Shown: positions 8,114 to 17,518, counted from the stretch's first letter. The stretch is 33,361 nucleotides of DNA from an uncultured Pelagibacteraceae bacterium (GCA_902629285.1 CACOQN010000015.1:1-33361); one strand, 5' to 3'. Numbers and translations: made by a program. The notes: generated from the letters alone by a model not told the origin.

Positions 8114-10765
8114 ATGGAACATTTATTTTTAGCTTTACTTGTAATTATAATGATTGGAGCACTAGCCTCTGGTTTTCCAGTAGCTTTTGCATTACCTGGA
8201 TCAGCAATAATTTCAATCGGGCTAGCTGCTTTTTTTGGTTATTTATTTGCAGGAGATAGTAGTGCTTATTTTGCTGTTGATGGCCCTAAAGAATGGTTAA
8301 CTGCCGGTATTACAAACTTTAGGAGTAACTACTGGGATGTAGAAACTGATACTTTAATTGCAATTCCTTTATTTATTTTCATGGGGATCATGCTGCAAAA
8401 ATCAAAAATCGCGGAAGATCTTTTAGTTACAATGGGGCAGTTGTTTGGACCTATCCCTGGAGGTTTAGGAATATCAGTAATTTTTGTTGGGGCATTACTT
8501 GCAGCAACCACGGGTATTGTTGGCGCAACAGTAATAGCAATGGGATTAATATCATTACCCACAATGCTCAATAATAAATACGATAAAAGTTTAGCAAGTG
8601 GAATTGTTTGTTCATCAGGAACTCTTGGGCAAATTATACCTCCTTCTATTGTATTAATTATCATAGCCGATCAATTAGCTAGCGCAGCAGACGTTGCAAA
8701 TACTATGCGTCAGACTGATTACAAAATTTTAACTGGTGAATTTAATATGCCTGGAGAATTTAGAGTGGGATCTACTTCTGCAGGAGATATGTTTTTGGGG
8801 GCATTATTACCTGGTTTAGTATTGGTTGGTTTGTATATGATTTATGTATTTGTTTATGCAAGATTAAATCCCAAGGCAGCTCCTCCTGTTCCATTTAAAG
8901 GAAATTTTGACTCAAAATTTTGGATGAAGGTTTTAATAGTAATTATTCCTCCTCTTGCTTTAATTTTTGCGGTTTTAGGATCTATACTTTTAGGTATTGC
9001 AACCGTTAATCAAGCTGGATCTATTGGAGCAATAGGTGCAACTATGATGGCAGGTTATCGTTTACATAAAGGAAAAAAAGATGCTTATTATCCAATTATA
9101 ATTGCAATTTTATCAGTCATTCCAATTTATATTTTATCTAAGAATTATAATTTAAATATTAAGGCTGTAGAAACTAGAGATCTTACCGCAATTTTTATTA
9201 CAGGATTTTTTACAATTACTTTTTTAATAGGAATTATTTGGAGTTTTTGGAGAGCGTATAAAATTGAGAATGTTTTAAGAGAAGTTGTTACAGAAACATG
9301 CGTAACGACTTCAATGGTTTTTATAATTTTATTAGGTGCTGCAATGTTAACCTCTGGATTTAGAGCGTTTGGAGGTGAAGAGTTAGTAAGAGATTTTCTT
9401 CAAGATTTACCGGGTGGATTTTGGACACAGTTTATTGTTGTAATGGCAGTAATTTTTTTACTAGGTTTCTTTCTTGATTTTATTGAAATAGCTGTAGTTG
9501 TTGTTCCTATAATTGCCCCAATATTATTAGCTGAACCAGGAGCTAATGTAAGTGCAATTTGGCTTGGTGTCATGATTGGGGTAAATTTACAAACCTCATT
9601 TTTAACACCACCTTTTGGTTTTGCATTATTTTACTTAAAAGGTGTAGCTTCAAAACTCGTTACTACTTTAAATATTTGGAAGGGAGTGGTTCCATTTATT
9701 ATTTTACAATTAATAGGTCTTGGAATTGTTGGTTTTTATCCATCATTAGTAAATTATCTACCAGCAAGAACATATTTAACATCTAACGTTGCTCCACCAC
9801 CGATGAATCCAAAGCTACAATATTGTTTACAAGAATACAAATTTGCGATTTACAACACTGAAGAACAAAGAATTACGAATGCAATAAAAGACATGCAGAA
9901 ATTAACTCCTGCAAATCTTCCAATGGATAAATTAGACATTTTTGAAGAGCATTTTGATAATGCGCTTGGAACTTTTGCTATTGTTAAAAAACTTCAAAAA
10001 ACAGAAAAAGAATATGAATTATTTACAAAAGATTACAGGGACTTGCATTTCAATGTAAGAAAAATTGAGAAAAAAATTAGAAAAATAGATCAGAAAATTA
10101 AAAAAAATAAAGCGGAAATTAGAAATTTAGACGACGATAATTTATCAGCTAAAAATAAATTGGAATTAAAAATTGAGAATTATGAGCTAGAAATTAATGA
10201 GCTTCAAAATAGAATTCCTGAAAGTTGGAAAGATAAAAATGGAGAATTTGAAATATTGCACAAAGCAAAAAACACTAGAACAAAAAGGTATAGAAAAAAC
10301 GTTGATGAAGCTTATGAAACTCTGGATCAAATAGTGATGTTTATAAAGGATAGTGAAAAATTGAAAGAACTTTCATCAGAAATAAAAGAATTAAAATATA
10401 CCATAGATAACAAAAATTATGAAAACGCAATATCAATCATTGATAATCTTTTTGAAAAATTAGGAGAAATTTCTGGAACTGAAGAATTTGCAAATAAATT
10501 AGATGATCTAATATCTGTTATAGATAATGACGAGATAGATGAGCAAAAATTAATTGAAGTAGGTTCAGAAACTTTCAATCTTTTTAATTTAGAAGTTTCA
10601 TGGAGAGATGATGCTAATAAGAATTTGATGCCTGAATTAACTAAATATAATGATGTTATTAAACATAATATTGGTCTAAGACTTCAAAACAGATTAACTA
10701 AAGAGCAAGCTAAATTTGTTGCAAGGTGTAACTCAGTTCATAGAGATATATCTTTAAACTTTTAA
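8114..10765 (+). CDS. TRAP transporter large permease with long coiled-coil C-terminal domain, cassette B
   Basis: Large permease of the FcbT3/DctM type fused to an extra soluble domain, 883 residues in all. Residues 1 to about 555 are the membrane transporter, with TGIVGATVIAMG, the GQIIPPSIVLII hairpin and the late VNLQTSFLTPPFGF motif, plus loops longer than in classic DctM (for example around 195-225). After a proline-rich linker (APPPMNPK, near 560) comes a hydrophilic region of about 320 residues. It is very rich in Lys, Glu, Asn and Ile, with a strong heptad-like stretch at roughly 640-700. No frameshift separates the two parts. The tail could hold the complex together, sense the cell state or contact a cytoplasmic partner; which of these is unknown. 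The MFS gene starts three bases after the stop. Confidence 0.88.
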   Translation: MEHLFLALLVIIMIGALASGFPVAFALPGSAIISIGLAAFFGYLFAGDSSAYFAVDGPKEWLTAGITNFRSNYWDVETDTLIAIPLFIFMGIMLQKSKIAEDLLVTMGQLFGPIPGGLGISVIFVGALLAATTGIVGATVIAMGLISLPTMLNNKYDKSLASGIVCSSGTLGQIIPPSIVLIIIADQLASAADVANTMRQTDYKILTGEFNMPGEFRVGSTSAGDMFLGALLPGLVLVGLYMIYVFVYARLNPKAAPPVPFKGNFDSKFWMKVLIVIIPPLALIFAVLGSILLGIATVNQAGSIGAIGATMMAGYRLHKGKKDAYYPIIIAILSVIPIYILSKNYNLNIKAVETRDLTAIFITGFFTITFLIGIIWSFWRAYKIENVLREVVTETCVTTSMVFIILLGAAMLTSGFRAFGGEELVRDFLQDLPGGFWTQFIVVMAVIFLLGFFLDFIEIAVVVVPIIAPILLAEPGANVSAIWLGVMIGVNLQTSFLTPPFGFALFYLKGVASKLVTTLNIWKGVVPFIILQLIGLGIVGFYPSLVNYLPARTYLTSNVAPPPMNPKLQYCLQEYKFAIYNTEEQRITNAIKDMQKLTPANLPMDKLDIFEEHFDNALGTFAIVKKLQKTEKEYELFTKDYRDLHFNVRKIEKKIRKIDQKIKKNKAEIRNLDDDNLSAKNKLELKIENYELEINELQNRIPESWKDKNGEFEILHKAKNTRTKRYRKNVDEAYETLDQIVMFIKDSEKLKELSSEIKELKYTIDNKNYENAISIIDNLFEKLGEISGTEEFANKLDDLISVIDNDEIDEQKLIEVGSETFNLFNLEVSWRDDANKNLMPELTKYNDVIKHNIGLRLQNRLTKEQAKFVARCNSVHRDISLNF

Positions 10766-10768
10766 TTA

Positions 10769-12007
10769 ATGGAAAATTATATTTTACCAAAAAAACAGGC
10801 TATTGTTGTTTTTTTTGTATTTGCATTTGGTTATTTTTTATCATGTTTGTTGCGTGCAATTACTGCAACACTTTCCCCCGTATTAACTTCAGAATTTAAT
10901 TTGTTAGCAGCTGATTTAGGATTATTAGCTGGGGGTTATTTTTTGGGTTTTGCTTGTATGCAAATACCACTTGGATATTTGTTAGATAAATATGGACCAA
11001 AAAAAATTGTCTCTTCTTTTTTATTAATTGCATTAGTTGGAACAGGATCATTTGCTTTAGCTGAAAGTTTTTCTGGATTGTTAGTTTCGCGAATTCTAAT
11101 CGGCGTAGGTGTCAGTGCTTGTTTAATGGCTCCATTAACTGGTTACAGAATATGGTATGTTGAAAATCAACAACAAAGAGCAAACTCATGGATGCTAATG
11201 ATTGCATCATTAGGTTTTTTGTCATCCACATTGCCTGTGCAACTTTTATTGCCTAGTTTCGGGTGGAGGTGGATATTTGGTGGTATCGCTATCTTAATTT
11301 TAATTAGTATTTTTTTAATGTTAGTTTTCATTCCAAAATGGAATTTAACTAAAAATAAAGATTTAAAAGAGCCAAGTAATACTGGAACTTTATCAGAAGT
11401 TTGGAAAAATAGATTTTTTGTAAGTGTAATTCCAATGGGTTTATTTAATTATGGGGGCTTAATGGCTATACAAACTTTATGGGCAGGCCCATGGATGACT
11501 AGAGTTGCTGGTTATACACCGCTTCAGAGTGCTACAGGATTATTTTGGATCAATGTAACTATGTTGGTATCCTTTTTTTTGTGGGGTTATTTTTTACCAA
11601 AAATTTCAGGTATAGGTTTTACTGCAAAAAGAATACTTAAATTAGGTTTACCAATTAGTTTTTCTGTAATGTTTGTGATTATATTACTAGGCCCAAAAGC
11701 TGGTGCATTCTACATAACTTTATTTATTTTAAGTTCAATTTTTTTATCAGTTACACAGCCAGCTGTAGGCCTTTCTTTTTCAGGTTATTCTGCTGGTAAA
11801 GCACTAACTTCATTTAATTTATTAATATTTGCTGGAACATTCATAATGCAATGGCTAATGGGCCTAGTGATAGATATCGTTAAAGGCATGGGTTACACGG
11901 AAATATTTGCTTTTAAATCAGCTTTTTCAGTTTTCTTAATCTTAAGTATTATTTCTTATATATTTTTTTTAATATTAAATAGAAAAAAATATGAAAATAA
12001 AACGTAG
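10769..12007 (+). CDS. MFS transporter
   Basis: Major facilitator superfamily carrier, 412 residues with twelve predicted membrane helices. The conserved loop between helices 2 and 3 is visible (GYLLDKYGPKK, 69-79), with a second conserved Arg/Gly pattern in helix 4 (SRILIGVGVSACLMAPLTG). It follows the TRAP large permease after three bases and overlaps the following hydrolase gene by 17 bases, so all are probably co-transcribed. Substrate is not predictable; the context suggests an organic acid or an efflux partner for the catabolic genes. Confidence 0.85.
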   Translation: MENYILPKKQAIVVFFVFAFGYFLSCLLRAITATLSPVLTSEFNLLAADLGLLAGGYFLGFACMQIPLGYLLDKYGPKKIVSSFLLIALVGTGSFALAESFSGLLVSRILIGVGVSACLMAPLTGYRIWYVENQQQRANSWMLMIASLGFLSSTLPVQLLLPSFGWRWIFGGIAILILISIFLMLVFIPKWNLTKNKDLKEPSNTGTLSEVWKNRFFVSVIPMGLFNYGGLMAIQTLWAGPWMTRVAGYTPLQSATGLFWINVTMLVSFFLWGYFLPKISGIGFTAKRILKLGLPISFSVMFVIILLGPKAGAFYITLFILSSIFLSVTQPAVGLSFSGYSAGKALTSFNLLIFAGTFIMQWLMGLVIDIVKGMGYTEIFAFKSAFSVFLILSIISYIFFLILNRKKYENKT

Positions 12008-12809
12008 GAATTTTTTTTTGGAACTATTTATTGGTATCGTTGCTATTTACTTGATTGTTTTAATTTTCCTATTCTTTTTTCAAAGAAATTTAATGTATCA
12101 TCCTGATGAGAATAATTACTCCGGAGATAATTTAAAAGTTAACATTGAAAAAGTTACTATCAAAACGACTGATAATATTAATCTATTAGGCTGGTTTCAT
12201 AATAAAGATTTAAAAAACTATAAAACAATAGTTTATTTTCATGGAAACGCAGGTTCACTTGAAAACAGAATCCACAAATTAAATCATTTTAAAAGTATGG
12301 ATGTTAATTTTTTAATAATTGCATGGAGAGGTTTTAGTGGTAATAAAGGAAAACCAAGTGAGGAGGGTCTTTATACAGATGGTGCCAGTGCAATAAACTG
12401 GCTTAAAGAAAAAGGTCTAAAAGAAGAAGATATAATTATTTATGGAGAGTCATTAGGAACTGGAATTGCTACTGAAATTACTCAGAATAAAAATTTTGCA
12501 GGATTAATTTTAGAAACACCCTTCACATCAATGATAGAAGCCGCGAAAAATTTTTATCCATATATTCCAGTAGGTTTAATTTTAAAAGATAAGTATGAAA
12601 ATAATGAAAAAATTAAAAATATTAATATTCCAGTATTAGTAATGCATGGTGAGGCTGACCAAATAGTTCCATTTTGGATGGGCAAAAAAATTTTCAATTT
12701 AGCAAGTGAACCTAAATATTCATATTTTACAAAATATGACGATCATATGATGGAATATGATGATAAACTTGTATTAGCTCTTAAATCTTTCGTTGATAGT
12801 TTAAATTAA
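11991..12809 (+). CDS. membrane-anchored alpha/beta hydrolase (BEM46/ABHD13-like)
   Basis: Serine hydrolase of 272 residues with a single N-terminal membrane anchor (about residues 9-30). The catalytic core is complete: oxyanion motif HGNAG at 84-88, nucleophile S154 in GESLGTG, acid D223 in HGEADQIVP and histidine H252 in YDDHMME. The pattern matches the COG1073 group that includes BEM46/ABHD13. The start ATG is inside the MFS gene. Because of the anchor it may face the periplasm or the inner membrane face. Substrate unknown; esterase, lipase or peptidase activity are all possible in this group. Confidence 0.8.
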   Translation: MKIKRRNFFLELFIGIVAIYLIVLIFLFFFQRNLMYHPDENNYSGDNLKVNIEKVTIKTTDNINLLGWFHNKDLKNYKTIVYFHGNAGSLENRIHKLNHFKSMDVNFLIIAWRGFSGNKGKPSEEGLYTDGASAINWLKEKGLKEEDIIIYGESLGTGIATEITQNKNFAGLILETPFTSMIEAAKNFYPYIPVGLILKDKYENNEKIKNINIPVLVMHGEADQIVPFWMGKKIFNLASEPKYSYFTKYDDHMMEYDDKLVLALKSFVDSLN

Positions 12810-12857
12810 GCCATAATCTTAACAAAGATAATTCAAATTTTTTTTTTAAGTTAATCT

Positions 12858-13424
12858 GTGAAAATTTTTTTCTTATTTTTTATTGTCCTTTTTTCTTTAA
12901 ATAATTTATCAAATGCCAAAGAAAATTTAGCATCAGTAGATAGTCTTTTTCATATAGACCAAATGAATTCTCATGATGAAAATTTTGCATTGTATTTTAA
13001 AACTCGTGAAAATGCTGTCTTATCCCGTGGAGAAAATTCAAATTATATTAATGATTTTCCAAAAGATCTTTATATTTATAATTATAAAACAAAAGTGTCC
13101 TCACCATTAATTTCTTATGAATGGTTTCCAAAAACTGCAAAATACATTTTACAGGAATATGATTTTCCAGTATTTCCAGATGACTTTGCATATTATCTTT
13201 TAAAAGATAACAAAACTTTAGTTATGATTAGTGCTGTAAAAAGTTTAAAAGCTAATTTTAAATTTGATATTGTTGAAAAAAAGTTAGAGCTTTATCCTAT
13301 AAATGGAAAATTTGATTTTATTATTTCTTCAATAGCTAAAAATTGTGGATATTATAAATTTAAAGAGAATTATAAATGTAGTTTTTATAAACCTCTAATT
13401 TCTAGTTCTTTAATAAGCTTTTAG
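12858..13424 (+). CDS. hypothetical secreted protein
   Basis: A 188-residue protein of unrecognised family. It starts at a GTG and has a clear Sec signal peptide (KIFFLFFIVLFSLNNLSNA, predicted cleavage after residue 20). The mature part is rich in Phe, Tyr, Lys and Asp, with two cysteines (C163, C174) close together near the end that could form a disulphide in the periplasm. A 48-base spacer ending in a run of ten T precedes it. Its stop codon overlaps the stop of the convergent methyltransferase gene. No lipobox is seen. GTG is the only plausible start upstream of the signal sequence. Confidence 0.65.
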   Translation: MKIFFLFFIVLFSLNNLSNAKENLASVDSLFHIDQMNSHDENFALYFKTRENAVLSRGENSNYINDFPKDLYIYNYKTKVSSPLISYEWFPKTAKYILQEYDFPVFPDDFAYYLLKDNKTLVMISAVKSLKANFKFDIVEKKLELYPINGKFDFIISSIAKNCGYYKFKENYKCSFYKPLISSSLISF

Positions 13425-14242
13425 AGTTTAAGACCCTCTGATATATCAACTATTCCTGTTCCAGACCAATGACCAAAAGAAGATAGATCAATTTTAGGTG
13501 ATTTTATGCTTCTCCATAAATCAATCATATTTATAAACCTTATATCATCTAGAATTAATAATTTTCCATTTTTAGGTTCAAGTTTTAAAAATTGTTTCAT
13601 CATTTTATATTCAAAATTATCGTCTTTAGGGGCGTCCATAAATATTATGTCGGATCTATTTAATATCTCCTTATTTTTTTCAAAAAAATTATCTTCAGAT
13701 AGGTCTCCTAAAATTTGTTGTATAGATCCATCTTCAAAATGCTCTTTTTTGAAATGACTTTCTAAGTCTAATTTATTCCAACCAATTATGTCATACGTCG
13801 TAACTTTACCTTTAGAGTTTAGACCTTCTTTTATAGATAATGTACCAAGTCCTGTATAAGTTCCAATTTCTACAACTTCTTTTGCATTTGTAATCTTAAC
13901 TATTGAAGATAAGATTTTATAATGTTCTCCTGGAAATTCATTTAAAAATTTGCTGTCTCCAAGATCTTTTCTTCCACATTTCAAATCTAATTTATGGGCC
14001 ATCTTAATAGCTTCTGAGATAACAGTTATTAAATAATCAGATGTTTTGAAATTTTCAAAAGAATATATTAAGCTTGGTCTAATATCTCTTATACTATTAT
14101 CACGCAATAAGTTTTTAGATATAATTTCAATAATAATTCTAGAATATTCTTTATTAAAAGGAATTAATCTAAAAAAGTTTTTAAATAAACTTTTGAATAT
14201 TTTAGTTCTTTTTTGGTTTTTTGAAATTTTTTTATTTTCCAT
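13421..14242 (-). CDS. class I SAM-dependent methyltransferase (O-methyltransferase-like)
   Basis: Predicted S-adenosylmethionine-dependent methyltransferase, 273 residues. The SAM-binding motif I is VVEIGTYTGLGTL at 123-135, followed by the acidic end of strand 2 (TTYDIIGW) and the motif FMDAP with D203. This layout resembles the catechol / caffeoyl-CoA O-methyltransferase group. The first 90 residues are basic and not conserved with that group. It lies two bases after ftsY, so it is probably the last gene of a dapF-ftsY-methyltransferase operon. Its stop codon overlaps that of the convergent gene at 12858. Substrate unknown. Confidence 0.75.
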   Translation of the reverse strand: MENKKISKNQKRTKIFKSLFKNFFRLIPFNKEYSRIIIEIISKNLLRDNSIRDIRPSLIYSFENFKTSDYLITVISEAIKMAHKLDLKCGRKDLGDSKFLNEFPGEHYKILSSIVKITNAKEVVEIGTYTGLGTLSIKEGLNSKGKVTTYDIIGWNKLDLESHFKKEHFEDGSIQQILGDLSEDNFFEKNKEILNRSDIIFMDAPKDDNFEYKMMKQFLKLEPKNGKLLILDDIRFINMIDLWRSIKSPKIDLSSFGHWSGTGIVDISEGLKL

Positions 14243-14244
14243 AT

Positions 14245-15162
14245 TTAATTTTCATTAACAAAAGCATTAGCAAATTTTTCAGCTTCAAAAATTTGTAAAT
14301 CGTCCTCTTTTTCACCTAATCCAAGGGCTATAATTGGTAACTTATATTTTTTAGCAACAGCTAAAAGAATACCTCCCTTAGCTGTTCCATCTAGCTTTGT
14401 CATAATAAGACCAGTTATTGGAATAATTTTATTAAATTCTTCAACTTGATTAATTACATTTTGACCCGAAGTTGCATCCAAAACTAAAATAACATCATGT
14501 GGAGCACCAGGATCAATTTTTTTAGTAACGTTTGCAATTTTTTTATATTCCTCCATCAAATTTTTTTTGTTTTGTAATCTACCAGCTGTATCAATTAAAA
14601 CCTGGTTAAAATTATTTTTTAATGCCTCTTCAATAGCCTTGTAAGCGACTGATGCAGGATCAGAGCCTTGAGATGATTTTGTAATTTGAACATCAACTCT
14701 TTTTGCCCAATTTTCAAGTTGTTCTATAGCTGCCGCTCTAAAAGTATCTGATGCAGCTAACATTACTTTGTTTCCATTACCTTTTAATATTTTACTTATT
14801 TTTCCAATAGTAGTTGTTTTTCCAACCCCGTTGACACCTGAAATTAATGTTGCATTTAATTTTTCTTTTTTTTTGAAGAATTCAATATTTTCCAATGGCT
14901 TCATTATTGAAATAATATAATTTTTTAAAATATTATTTATTTCGTCGGTTAAATTTTTATTAGGATCAATTTTTGTTTGAGAAATTATTTCTCTTATTTC
15001 TGAAGCCGAAACAATACCAACATCTGATTGAATTAAGTAATCTTCAATTTTGTCTAATGTTTTGTCATCTATCTCTTTTTTTACAACTATATCTCTTAAA
15101 CCTGTTGTAAAAGCTGAGGCACTTTTTTTAAAACCTGATTTAAATTTTTCGAAAATTCCCAT
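14245..15162 (-). CDS. ftsY: signal recognition particle receptor FtsY
   Basis: Membrane-associated GTPase that receives ribosome-SRP complexes for co-translational membrane insertion. At 305 residues it consists of the N and G domains and lacks the long acidic A domain of E. coli FtsY, a common state in alphaproteobacteria. Seen: P-loop GVNGVGKT at 109-116, the SRP-GTPase insertion motif DTFRAAA at 139-145, DTAGR at 191-195 and TKLDG at 255-259. A basic amphipathic N-terminus (GIFEKFKSGFKKS) fits lipid binding. It overlaps dapF by one base. The partner gene ffh lies just across the divergent intergenic region. Confidence 0.97.
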   Translation of the reverse strand: MGIFEKFKSGFKKSASAFTTGLRDIVVKKEIDDKTLDKIEDYLIQSDVGIVSASEIREIISQTKIDPNKNLTDEINNILKNYIISIMKPLENIEFFKKKEKLNATLISGVNGVGKTTTIGKISKILKGNGNKVMLAASDTFRAAAIEQLENWAKRVDVQITKSSQGSDPASVAYKAIEEALKNNFNQVLIDTAGRLQNKKNLMEEYKKIANVTKKIDPGAPHDVILVLDATSGQNVINQVEEFNKIIPITGLIMTKLDGTAKGGILLAVAKKYKLPIIALGLGEKEDDLQIFEAEKFANAFVNEN

Positions 15163-15986
15163 TAAATTTTAAAATTTATCTCCTCAATATCTGAAACTGG
15201 TCCTTTCATATGAATACTATTGTTTTCATCAATTGAAATTGCCAATCTACCTGTAGAAAATTCAATATCAACTTTATCATTTACCAGTTCGTTTTGTTTT
15301 GCGGCAAAAGCTGTTGCACAAGCTGCAGTTCCACAAGCTTTGGTAAGTCCAGCTCCTCTTTCCCACACTCTAACTTTTATCAATTCTTTGTTAACAACAG
15401 TTGCTAAAGTAACATTACATTTTTCTGGAAATAGAGAGTGAGTTTCAATTGTTGGTCCAATTTTTTCAATTTCAAAATTTTCGTTATTATCAACAAAAAA
15501 AATTACATGTGGATTTCCAACATTTACAGCAGTTCCACCAGAAAATTCGTTGTTATTTTTGTCGTTAATTTTAATTCCTAAATTATTTGTGTTTAATTCT
15601 TTAGACAATGGAATTTCATCCCATTTTGTTTTTGCAACACCCATTTCTGTAGAAACCATTTTTTCTCCAACAATATTTGATTTTAATTTGCCAGATAAAG
15701 TTGTTAGGACAATTTCTTTTTTGTTATTTTCTTTGCCTAATAAATCAGCAATACATCGTGTACCATTTCCACACGCACCAGATATTCCTCCATCTGAATT
15801 GTAAAATTCTAGTGAAGCATCTGAAATATCATTATTTTTAATTAATATTAGTTGGTCACAACCAATAAATTTTCTGTCACAAATCTTTACGATTTGCTCT
15901 TTTGTCAAATTTGTAATTGTTTGCCTATTATCTATGATGACAAAATCATTACCTAAACCGTCCATTTTAAAAGCTTTAATATCCAT
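15162..15986 (-). CDS. dapF: diaminopimelate epimerase
   Basis: PLP-independent racemase that converts LL- to meso-diaminopimelate for lysine and peptidoglycan synthesis (cytoplasm). The two catalytic cysteines are present: C72 in GACGNGTRC and C218 in KACGTAACA. The length of 274 residues is typical. The ATG at 15986 gives the standard N-terminus (IKAFKMDGLGNDF). It is the first gene of the minus-strand block and is divergent from ffh across a 160-base region. In many alphaproteobacteria a methylthiotransferase gene lies between dapF and ftsY; here dapF and ftsY overlap directly. Confidence 0.97.
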   Translation of the reverse strand: MDIKAFKMDGLGNDFVIIDNRQTITNLTKEQIVKICDRKFIGCDQLILIKNNDISDASLEFYNSDGGISGACGNGTRCIADLLGKENNKKEIVLTTLSGKLKSNIVGEKMVSTEMGVAKTKWDEIPLSKELNTNNLGIKINDKNNNEFSGGTAVNVGNPHVIFFVDNNENFEIEKIGPTIETHSLFPEKCNVTLATVVNKELIKVRVWERGAGLTKACGTAACATAFAAKQNELVNDKVDIEFSTGRLAISIDENNSIHMKGPVSDIEEINFKI

Positions 15987-16040
15987 ATATAGATATTTAA
16001 CTTATTTATTGACTTTTTGAACCTCTATTATAGGTTGTTG

Positions 16041-16130
16041 CCGTTTCCGCAAAAACATTAACTTTGCGGTGTCTTTGGAAACAAAGAGATCGACACTAGT
16101 CAGCGAGGGTTCGCCCACTAGTGCGTTATT
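16041..16130 (+). ncRNA. structured ffh 5' leader (ffh motif candidate)
   Basis: Three clean hairpins lie in the 160-base gap before ffh. Stem 1 pairs 16047-16053 with 16063-16069 (CCGCAAA/TTTGCGG). Stem 2 pairs 16073-16077 with 16082-16086 around a GAAA tetraloop. Stem 3 pairs 16094-16100 with 16117-16123 (CACTAGT/ACTAGTG), then after a six-base bulge continues as GGG-TTCG-CCC at 16107-16116. The GC content is much higher than in the surroundings. A cis-regulatory RNA before ffh has been described in Candidatus Pelagibacter, and position and character match; exact agreement with that model was not tested. It ends 16 bases before the ffh ATG and so could control translation initiation. Confidence 0.75.
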
Positions 16131-16146
16131 GCTATGCGTAATAAAT

Positions 16147-17505
16147 ATGTTTGAAAATTTAACAAATAAATTTGAAGAAATTTTTTCTTCTCTGAAAAAA
16201 GCACCTTCACTTGATGAAGCTCAAGTAGATGAAGGTTTAAGAGGCATTAGGCAAGCCTTACTTGAAGCAGATGTCTCTTTGGATGTTGCAAAAGATTTTA
16301 TTGAAAAAGTTAAGCCAAAAGCATTAGGCCAAGAGATAATAAGGTCTACCTCCCCTGGAGATATGGTTGTTAAAATTGTTTATGATGAGCTTGTAGACTT
16401 ATTAGGTGCAACAAATAATGAGATAAACTTAAACGCAGTACCACCTGTGCCAATGATGTTAGTTGGGTTACAAGGTTCTGGAAAAACAACAACAACAGCA
16501 AAATTAGCAAAATTTTTAGAAAATAATAAAAAGAAAAAAGTAATGATGGTCAGTCTAGATATTTACAGACCAGCTGCACAAGAACAACTTAGATCTTTAG
16601 GAGAACAAAATAATATTTTAACTTTACCTATTATAGAAGGTCAGCAACCTGCTGATATTTGTAGAAGAGCAATAAGTGCTGCTAATTTAAATGGAGCTGA
16701 AATAATTTTATTTGATACTGCTGGTAGAACTCAAATCGATTTACAAATGATGAGTGAGATTAAGCAAATTGAAGCTGTCATTAATCCAACAGAAACTTTC
16801 TTAGTTGCAGACTCTTTAACAGGTCAAGTTGCAGCCTCGGTGGCAAAAGAATTTAAAAATACAGTTAATTTATCTGGTATTATTTTAACTAGGGCTGATG
16901 GTGATGCAAGAGGTGGAGCCGCAGTGAGTATGAAATATGTTTCAAACGTTCCAATTAAATTTTTAGGGATAGGAGAAAAAATAGATAATCTTGAAGTATT
17001 CCATCCAGATAGAATTGCAAACAGAATTCTTGGTATGGGGGATATCGTATCCCTTGTTGAAAAGGCGGCTCAAGATTTAGGTGAGGAGAATATTAAAAAA
17101 GCTGAAGAAAATTTAAAAAAGGGTCAATTTTCAATGGAAGATTATCTATCTCAATTAAGACAAATGAAAAAAATGGGTGGCATTGAGGGGATTATGTCTT
17201 TTATGCCAGGAGTTTCTAAAATTAAATCTCAAATGGATTCAGCGGGAATTGATGAAAGTATAATTACTAAAAATGAAGCTATTATTTTATCAATGACAAA
17301 AAAAGAGAGAGAGAACCCAAAAATAATTGATGGTTCTAGAAAAAAAAGAATTGCTAATGGTTCTGGCACAGATCCGGCCACTATCAATAAATTGCTTAAG
17401 CAATTTAAAATGATGTCTGAAATGATGAAAAAGATGTCAAAAGGAAATCTGAAAGGTATGTCTGATAAAGGTATACCGCCAGAGCTATTTAACCAATTAA
17501 AGTAA
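16147..17505 (+). CDS. ffh: signal recognition particle protein Ffh
   Basis: GTPase that binds signal sequences and 4.5S RNA and delivers ribosomes to FtsY. It has 452 residues with N, G and M domains: P-loop GLQGSGKT at 107-114, SLDIYRPAA at 136-144, DTAGR at 190-194, TRADGD at 248-253, and a Met-rich M domain after about 300 with the RNA-binding segment [11 protein letters not shown] at 397-407. The ATG at 16147 gives the normal N-terminus ([13 protein letters not shown]). An in-frame GTG at 16069 would translate the structured leader and is rejected. It heads a long + strand gene run with rpsP, trmD and rplS. Confidence 0.97.
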   Translation: MFENLTNKFEEIFSSLKKAPSLDEAQVDEGLRGIRQALLEADVSLDVAKDFIEKVKPKALGQEIIRSTSPGDMVVKIVYDELVDLLGATNNEINLNAVPPVPMMLVGLQGSGKTTTTAKLAKFLENNKKKKVMMVSLDIYRPAAQEQLRSLGEQNNILTLPIIEGQQPADICRRAISAANLNGAEIILFDTAGRTQIDLQMMSEIKQIEAVINPTETFLVADSLTGQVAASVAKEFKNTVNLSGIILTRADGDARGGAAVSMKYVSNVPIKFLGIGEKIDNLEVFHPDRIANRILGMGDIVSLVEKAAQDLGEENIKKAEENLKKGQFSMEDYLSQLRQMKKMGGIEGIMSFMPGVSKIKSQMDSAGIDESIITKNEAIILSMTKKERENPKIIDGSRKKRIANGSGTDPATINKLLKQFKMMSEMMKKMSKGNLKGMSDKGIPPELFNQLK

Positions 17506-17518
17506 AAAAGGAGAAGAA

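Noticed and set aside
12816..12847. Terminator after the alpha/beta hydrolase (ATCTT/AAGAT stem followed later by ten T)
   Set aside because: Only five weak pairs and eight bases between stem and T-run; too weak to call.
16009..16034. Promoter for ffh (TTGACT at 16009 and TATAGG at 16029)
   Set aside because: Spacing of 14 bases is too short for a standard sigma-70 promoter; a start in this area is probable, but the boxes cannot be fixed.
16030..16130. Possible 4.5S SRP RNA gene next to ffh
   Set aside because: The conserved SRP RNA tip with GGAAG and AGCAGCC-type bases is not present on either strand; the structure is three short separate hairpins.
16069..16146. N-terminal extension of Ffh by 26 residues from a GTG
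   Set aside because: It would translate the hairpin leader into a sequence without similarity to Ffh, and the ATG at 16147 gives the normal N-terminus.
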